This document shows positions 60,094 through 64,000 of a DNA stretch of 64,000 nucleotides, piece after piece (the first letter of the stretch is position 1; each line of letters starts with the position of its first letter). A program made the position numbers and the translations under genes. The DNA lies in contig CAZPKC010000010.1 of NCBI GenBank assembly GCA_964587125.1, forward strand, positions 1-64,000, read 5' to 3'. The DNA comes from CAIXLI01 sp964587125. Lineage in GTDB: Bacteria > Pseudomonadota > Alphaproteobacteria > UBA9219. Under the pieces are notes generated by a model that made no database searches, was not told the DNA's origin, and was given only the letters and a program-made list of their open reading frames with translations.

Positions 60094-60405
60094 ATGCGCG
60101 AAGACAAGCGCCGATATTTTATCGAATTACAAATAAACGGCGGAGAAAACGTATCCCGCCGCCGCGAAGCGGAGGTGCGCCGCGCGCAAGCCGAGCGATT
60201 CGTCGGCGAAATTTCCCTGTGGCTGCAAGAGCAGGAACTGAAAGACAAAGTCGCGTCGATCGCCGTAACGGCGCTGGGGCAGGTCTTGATCACGTGCGAG
60301 CAGGACATTATCAACCGGATGCGCGGGGACGAAACGCTGAACATCGCGACGATTCGCTCAGGCACAACATTGACCGAAAGCGTCCAGCGCGTTTCGGGCG
60401 CATAG
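60094..60405 (+). CDS. Small conserved hypothetical protein
   Basis: About 103 residues; start at 60094 because a TATAAT (60054-60059) lies upstream and AAGG precedes this ATG, whereas an in-frame start at 60034 would precede that promoter. The sequence REDKRRYFIELQINGGENV, WLQEQELKDKVASIAVTAL, VLITCEQDIINRMR looks like a single compact alpha/beta domain. Role unknown. Convergent with engB. Confidence 0.55.
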   Translation: MREDKRRYFIELQINGGENVSRRREAEVRRAQAERFVGEISLWLQEQELKDKVASIAVTALGQVLITCEQDIINRMRGDETLNIATIRSGTTLTESVQRVSGA

Positions 60406-60410
60406 GGCGA

Positions 60411-61031
60411 TTAAAACCCCGCCGTTTTCGCGAGAAACTCCCGCAATTCCGCAATGCCCAATTTATCCTCGGCGCTTGTCGCGATAATGCCGCCGAGGGC
60501 CGCGGGATGCTTTTTCGCAAGCGCTTCGGCTTCTTTCAGAAGATTTTCGCGCTCAATCTTCCGCGCCCGATCCATTTTCGTCAGCACAATTTGATAAACG
60601 ACGGCGGCACGGTCGAGAAAATCCATCATTTCGATATCGTTGGCCTTCGCTTCGTGCGTGCCGTCAAGCAGCAAACACACGCATTTCAACGCCTCGCGTT
60701 TGCGCAAGTAAGCGCTGATTAAACCGTTCCATCTTTTTTTCTCGGCCTCCGGCGCTTTGGCGTGGCCGTAGCCGGGCAAATCGGCGAGCATAAGCCGCTG
60801 CCCCAGATTGAAAAACACGATTTGCTGCGTGCGCCCGGGCGTTTTCGATGCGCGCGCCAAAACCTTTCGCCCCGTCAGAGCGTTGATAAGCGACGATTTT
60901 CCCGCATTCGACCGCCCGATGAAAGCGACTTCGGGTAACGCGCCTTCGGGGAATTGCGACGGCGCGGCAGCCGCAAGAACGAAATCGCATTGTTGCGCAA
61001 AAAGCTTCCGGGCTTCTTCGGAGTCGGTCAT
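60411..61031 (-). CDS. engB: Ribosome biogenesis GTPase EngB (YsxC/YihA)
   Basis: A 206-residue GTPase for 50S assembly. G1 GRSNAGKSS (39-47), TPGRTQQI (G2), DLPGYG (84-89, G3), TKMD (151-154, G4) and ATSAEDKLG (G5) are all present. The start overlaps the stop of the upstream membrane gene (61028) by four bases. Confidence 0.95.
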   Translation of the reverse strand: MTDSEEARKLFAQQCDFVLAAAAPSQFPEGALPEVAFIGRSNAGKSSLINALTGRKVLARASKTPGRTQQIVFFNLGQRLMLADLPGYGHAKAPEAEKKRWNGLISAYLRKREALKCVCLLLDGTHEAKANDIEMMDFLDRAAVVYQIVLTKMDRARKIERENLLKEAEALAKKHPAALGGIIATSAEDKLGIAELREFLAKTAGF

Positions 61032-61993
61032 TTCTTCAACAGCCTTTTTCCCTCGTGAAGTTGCCAGAAAACGAGCGCGGGAGCGAAGAAAAGCAGATCG
61101 CGTCCGCGCCGGATAAGAGCCAAGGCAGCTGCGGTTTCATGCGGCAGGCCCAGCATTCCGCCGAACACAAGAAACCCCGCTTCCTGTACGCCCAGCGCGC
61201 CCGGAACGGCGAAAGCGATGCTGGCCGATCCTTGGATCAGGGACTCGATCATAATCGCTTCGGTCCATGATAAGGGATGTCCCAGAAAAACCAGCGCCAT
61301 CCAGATTTCGACAGACCCGAGAGCCCACGCGGCGAATTGCCAGATCGTGCATACGACTGCGCGCCCCGTGCGGCGGTAAATGACGGTCACGGCGCGGTCC
61401 AGCCGCGCCGCGTCTCCCGCCAGATGCCCCCATTTATCGCGGAACACCGCGCGGAAAAGGCGCAACAACAATCCGAAAAACCCGATCCTTTGCACAAGAA
61501 CCATCGCGCCGAGCAGGGGCGTCGATAAAACGAAACCCCACGCCAGCTGCGTGACGATATCTTTGTCGCTGACGCGCAGCGCGAATAAAAGAATGCCAAT
61601 GGCGACGAACAGGAAAATCGCCGCGATCGACAGCGTCACCTCGACGACCGTAATCGCAATCGCCACGTTTTTGCGCATGCCGTGGGCGATCATCATCCTC
61701 ACGCAGGCGATTTCGCCGCCAACCCGCGCCACGGGCATCAAGAGATTAATCGCGGTGCGCACCCACATATAATAAGTGAACATCGACAAAGTCGGGCGTT
61801 TTTTCCCCGGAATGAGGATAAGCCAGCCATAGGTGGAAGCGACAAGCGGCACGATATGAAATGCCGCGACCCAAACGATGCCCCAGCCAGCCTGTGCCAA
61901 AGCTTGAAGCACAAGCCCCCATCCGCTCCACACGATAACGGCGGTGGCGGCAGCCAAGCCCAGAAGCCCTAAAAACGCAGCCCAACGATACAT
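61028..61993 (-). CDS. HpnL-like flippase-fold membrane protein (UPF0104)
   Basis: About 321 residues with roughly eight membrane segments. Motifs of the lysylphosphatidylglycerol synthase membrane-domain family: PVARVGGEIACVRMM, EVTLSIAAIFLFV, and FAVPGALGVQEAGFLVFGGMLGL. In alphaproteobacteria such proteins (HpnL) are linked to hopanoids, but the assignment rests on family only. The start at 61993 is preceded by AAGGAG; the longer ORF upstream runs through the palindromic element and is not coding. Confidence 0.7.
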   Translation of the reverse strand: MYRWAAFLGLLGLAAATAVIVWSGWGLVLQALAQAGWGIVWVAAFHIVPLVASTYGWLILIPGKKRPTLSMFTYYMWVRTAINLLMPVARVGGEIACVRMMIAHGMRKNVAIAITVVEVTLSIAAIFLFVAIGILLFALRVSDKDIVTQLAWGFVLSTPLLGAMVLVQRIGFFGLLLRLFRAVFRDKWGHLAGDAARLDRAVTVIYRRTGRAVVCTIWQFAAWALGSVEIWMALVFLGHPLSWTEAIMIESLIQGSASIAFAVPGALGVQEAGFLVFGGMLGLPHETAAALALIRRGRDLLFFAPALVFWQLHEGKRLLKK

Positions 61994-62000
61994 AACGACT

Positions 62001-62181
62001 CCTTGCCTAGCCCTAACTCTGGCGGGTGACTGCTTTGTCGCTGCGGTGCTCGGATCCGCACGTACCTTAGAGTACGCTTGCGGTCCTGCGCTCCTCGCTT
62101 CTCGTGCGGGCAAAAGCGTCCGCCCTAAAACTGCTTCGCCCGTTCTTGCCGCGCCCCCTCGCCAGAGCGGGTTATGCAAGG
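62001..62181. repeat. MITE-like palindromic element
   Basis: CCTTGCCTAGCCCTAACTCTGGCG (62001-62024) is mirrored imperfectly by CGCCAGAGCGGGTTATGCAAGG (62160-62181). Inside are further inverted pairs (CCGCAcGTAC / GTACgcTTGCGG). The right end TTATGCAAGG matches, in reverse complement, the element at 26961. No ORF of merit is inside. It looks like a small IS-derived or MITE-type repeat with ~24-base ends. Confidence 0.6.
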
Positions 62182-62238
62182 GTCTCTTTCTCAACACACA
62201 CGAACAACAAAGACAAGGTTTCTTCTACCACAAAAAGA

Positions 62239-62264
62239 AAAGGCGGGAATCGCTCCCCGCCTTT
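62239..62264 (-). terminator. Terminator of the porin gene
   Basis: AAAGGCGGG (62239-62247) pairs with CCCGCCTTT (62256-62264). In the minus direction it is followed by a T-rich stretch (A-rich at 62230-62241 on the plus strand). It lies 29 bases downstream of the porin stop. Confidence 0.75.
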
Positions 62265-62292
62265 CCTCTTATACTAGACGCTAATCGTTAGA

Positions 62293-63570
62293 TTAGAACG
62301 CCAACTTTTGAGAAACCAACAGGACGTACCCGTCGTTTCTGACGCTCGCGGGAGTCGTGCCGCTCGTCGCCAGTCTCTGGTCGAACAGAACGCCATCGAC
62401 GTTCGTGGTCAGACCAGGAGCCCAAGTGTACGCGCCGCCCAAACTATAGGAATTAAGAGCTGCGACGTAGTTGGAGTTGTCCTTAATCGAAGAAGAAGCA
62501 AAGGCCAAATCATTGTCATAGCCTTCGCCGAACTCGTAGCTCGCAGCGACCGCAGCCTTGCCGAACTCATATTTCAAACCGGCAGTGACTGTGCGCTGAT
62601 CGCGGCCTTGTCCGACAACCGTATCATAGCTGCCGAGGTCGTTGTAGGTAGCGCCGAAGGTAAAGCCCTCAGCCGCAACCTGCGCGCCGACGCCCCAAGC
62701 GGTGAAGTCTTGGACTTCTCCGGCGGGAGCATAAGCGAGCCACAGCGGGTTATAAACGATAGGAAGGTAACCGCTCGCAGACGTGCCCGTAGCAGTCGCT
62801 TGCGTGATATCCTTTGTGCTGCCCGTGATAACGTCCGCGCTGACGCCGACCGTGACAGGCTTAAACGAGCCCGTGTAGTCAATCGCGCCCTTCACGACGT
62901 TACGATACGGAGACAGAACATCCGACACAGCCGTAAGCTGCGTCTGGTTGTTCGCAACTTCCACGCTGCTGCTGCCGTAGTTGTAGAAGTTCGGAGCGAA
63001 CGTCACGCCAGCTTGCACCTTTTGCGTGTCGTTGCCGACCTTCGGGGTGAAGTAGGTGATGTTCGTGCTGTGATCGGTTCCGTCGATGCCAACAACGAGG
63101 TTCTTGGCAAACGTGAACGTGTCGAGGAAGTCGATGTAGCTGCCCGTGACCTGGCCTTCGCCGACGGTCGGAGCCGCAATGGCCAGATCCGTCGCGCCGT
63201 GCGAGTCGCCCAGCACCAGCTTGCCAAACGCGCCCGACAGGAAGACGTTCGCTTCGGTTACGGAGATCTGATTGCTTTCGCCCATGAACAGGTTCGAGAT
63301 ATCGGGGTTGTTATCGAGGCTCAGATTGCCGCCGTATTCGATCCCGTTGCCCGTCTTGCCGTTAACGGCAAAGTTCAGGTCATACAGGGTGTTGAAGTCG
63401 TCGTTATTTTCGCTGACGCCTTGAGTTGCCACCTTGCCTTCGTGGAACGCACCGGCCATCACGTCAACGTCGCCGCCGACAGTCACGGTGAGCGGCGAGG
63501 TCGCGGCTTGAGCGGCGCCTGCCACTGCAAAACCGACGAGAGCCGTCGTTGCTAATAGAATCTTACGCAT
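62293..63570 (-). CDS. Gram-negative porin
   Basis: A 425-residue outer-membrane protein. Signal peptide to about residue 22 (ATTALVGFAVAGAAQA). The mature part is made of amphipathic beta strands with the porin opening PLTVTVGGDVDVMAG and strand motifs GNGIEYGGNLSLD, VFLSGAFGKLVLGDSHGATD, YEFGKAAVAASYEFG. It ends in Phe (VSQKLAF), as Bam-dependent barrels do. AAGGGGG lies ahead of the ATG. Confidence 0.85.
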   Translation of the reverse strand: MRKILLATTALVGFAVAGAAQAATSPLTVTVGGDVDVMAGAFHEGKVATQGVSENNDDFNTLYDLNFAVNGKTGNGIEYGGNLSLDNNPDISNLFMGESNQISVTEANVFLSGAFGKLVLGDSHGATDLAIAAPTVGEGQVTGSYIDFLDTFTFAKNLVVGIDGTDHSTNITYFTPKVGNDTQKVQAGVTFAPNFYNYGSSSVEVANNQTQLTAVSDVLSPYRNVVKGAIDYTGSFKPVTVGVSADVITGSTKDITQATATGTSASGYLPIVYNPLWLAYAPAGEVQDFTAWGVGAQVAAEGFTFGATYNDLGSYDTVVGQGRDQRTVTAGLKYEFGKAAVAASYEFGEGYDNDLAFASSSIKDNSNYVAALNSYSLGGAYTWAPGLTTNVDGVLFDQRLATSGTTPASVRNDGYVLLVSQKLAF

Positions 63571-64000
63571 GTTTCCCCCTTGTTTTGTTAAGATTGGGTA
63601 TCAATAGAAGTTTAGAGAAGAGGCGATATGCCTCACGGCGAGGAATTTGAGGCCTGAGGCCTGCACAGACAAGCTAGAAATGCCTTTTTGGCCAAGACTC
63701 CGGCTAAATGTTGCATTCCGGCAACAAGGCAGCCCCCAACGGCATGCCATAACATATTGATATATAAGAAAATCGCAATTCTTATGCAAACGGCAGGTAA
63801 ATAAAAACTTAAAGCGAAAAGCACACAAAATAAGAAGAGAAAAAGCAATTTTTCCCGTTTTTATGATTCCACCTCCGAAACGACGATTCTTTGAGATATA
63901 CAAAGAAAACGACATATGCGGAAAAGGTATCGACGTTCAGACCCCTCTTTGCCCACAAGGGTGGGCGGAGAGCGATATGCTCAGCATTTCGACTTCGCTC
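63571..64000. other. Non-coding tail with porin promoter region
   Basis: About 430 bases with no gene I can support; short minus-strand ORFs are A+T-biased noise. The porin promoter should lie here. Near the end GCCCAC-aagg-GTGGGC (about 63953-63969) forms a small hairpin. The window stops before the next gene. Confidence 0.5.

Noticed and set aside
62308..63555. 415-codon plus-strand ORF opposite the porin
   Set aside because: Composition is an antisense shadow of the porin; no ribosome site or known motif.
1..64000. tRNA, rRNA or CRISPR arrays
   Set aside because: I scanned for tRNA T-loop motifs, rRNA-like blocks and regularly spaced repeats and found none.

Overview
The window is a chromosomal segment of an alphaproteobacterium. 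The evidence is a full-length CtrA cell-cycle regulator, its partner SciP (DUF1153), an RNase J, a long-form (CP4-like) AroA, a divergent polysaccharide deacetylase and many small alphaproteobacterial housekeeping operons. I cannot fix the order or genus. There is no rRNA, no recognisable tRNA and no CRISPR array.

Region 1 (1-5600) is a decayed accessory island, richer in A+T than the rest. It holds an XRE regulator with a palindromic operator, five small secreted or lipoprotein genes (408-2146), and a minus-strand wreck of integrated elements: primase-type genes, an AlpA-like HTH protein, a conserved hypothetical gene, the last ~60 codons of one tyrosine integrase, the first ~167 codons of a reverse transcriptase resembling defence-associated RTs, and the catalytic half of a second integrase. 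A ~400-base hairpin-rich gap lies directly upstream of the RT start.

Region 2 (5600-20400) holds a CheY-like receiver, a leader ending in a strong terminator ahead of a small gene and pyrC, and then a type IVB (R64/TCP-like) pilus assembly locus. That locus has two tandem PilT/DotB-like ATPases, and after rlmN and ctrA a TcpQ-domain protein, PilN secretin, PilO, PilP, PilQ ATPase and PilR inner-membrane protein. No pilin or prepilin peptidase is in the cluster. An orphan protein at 41630-42172 has type IVB pilin features.

Region 3 (20400-48300) is mostly housekeeping: yggS-mltG-aroA, a sigma32-type promoter with grpE, ACT/PFL proteins, rppH, acpS, mutS, sciP, RNase J, divergent ahpC and oxyR with OxyR-like sites between them, yqgE, dsbD, rsmA, aroK, xerD-nadD-rsfS-rlmH and ihfB.

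Region 4 (48300-64000) carries cmk, rpsA and ihfB, which are usually neighbours in alphaproteobacteria, split apart by accessory genes. These include two copies of one module: an XRE regulator with a shared C-terminal domain, a palindrome at its start, and an unrelated gene of unknown function transcribed divergently. After these come glmM, a polytopic GT-C-like protein with recX, engB with an HpnL-like membrane protein, a palindromic repeat element and a porin.
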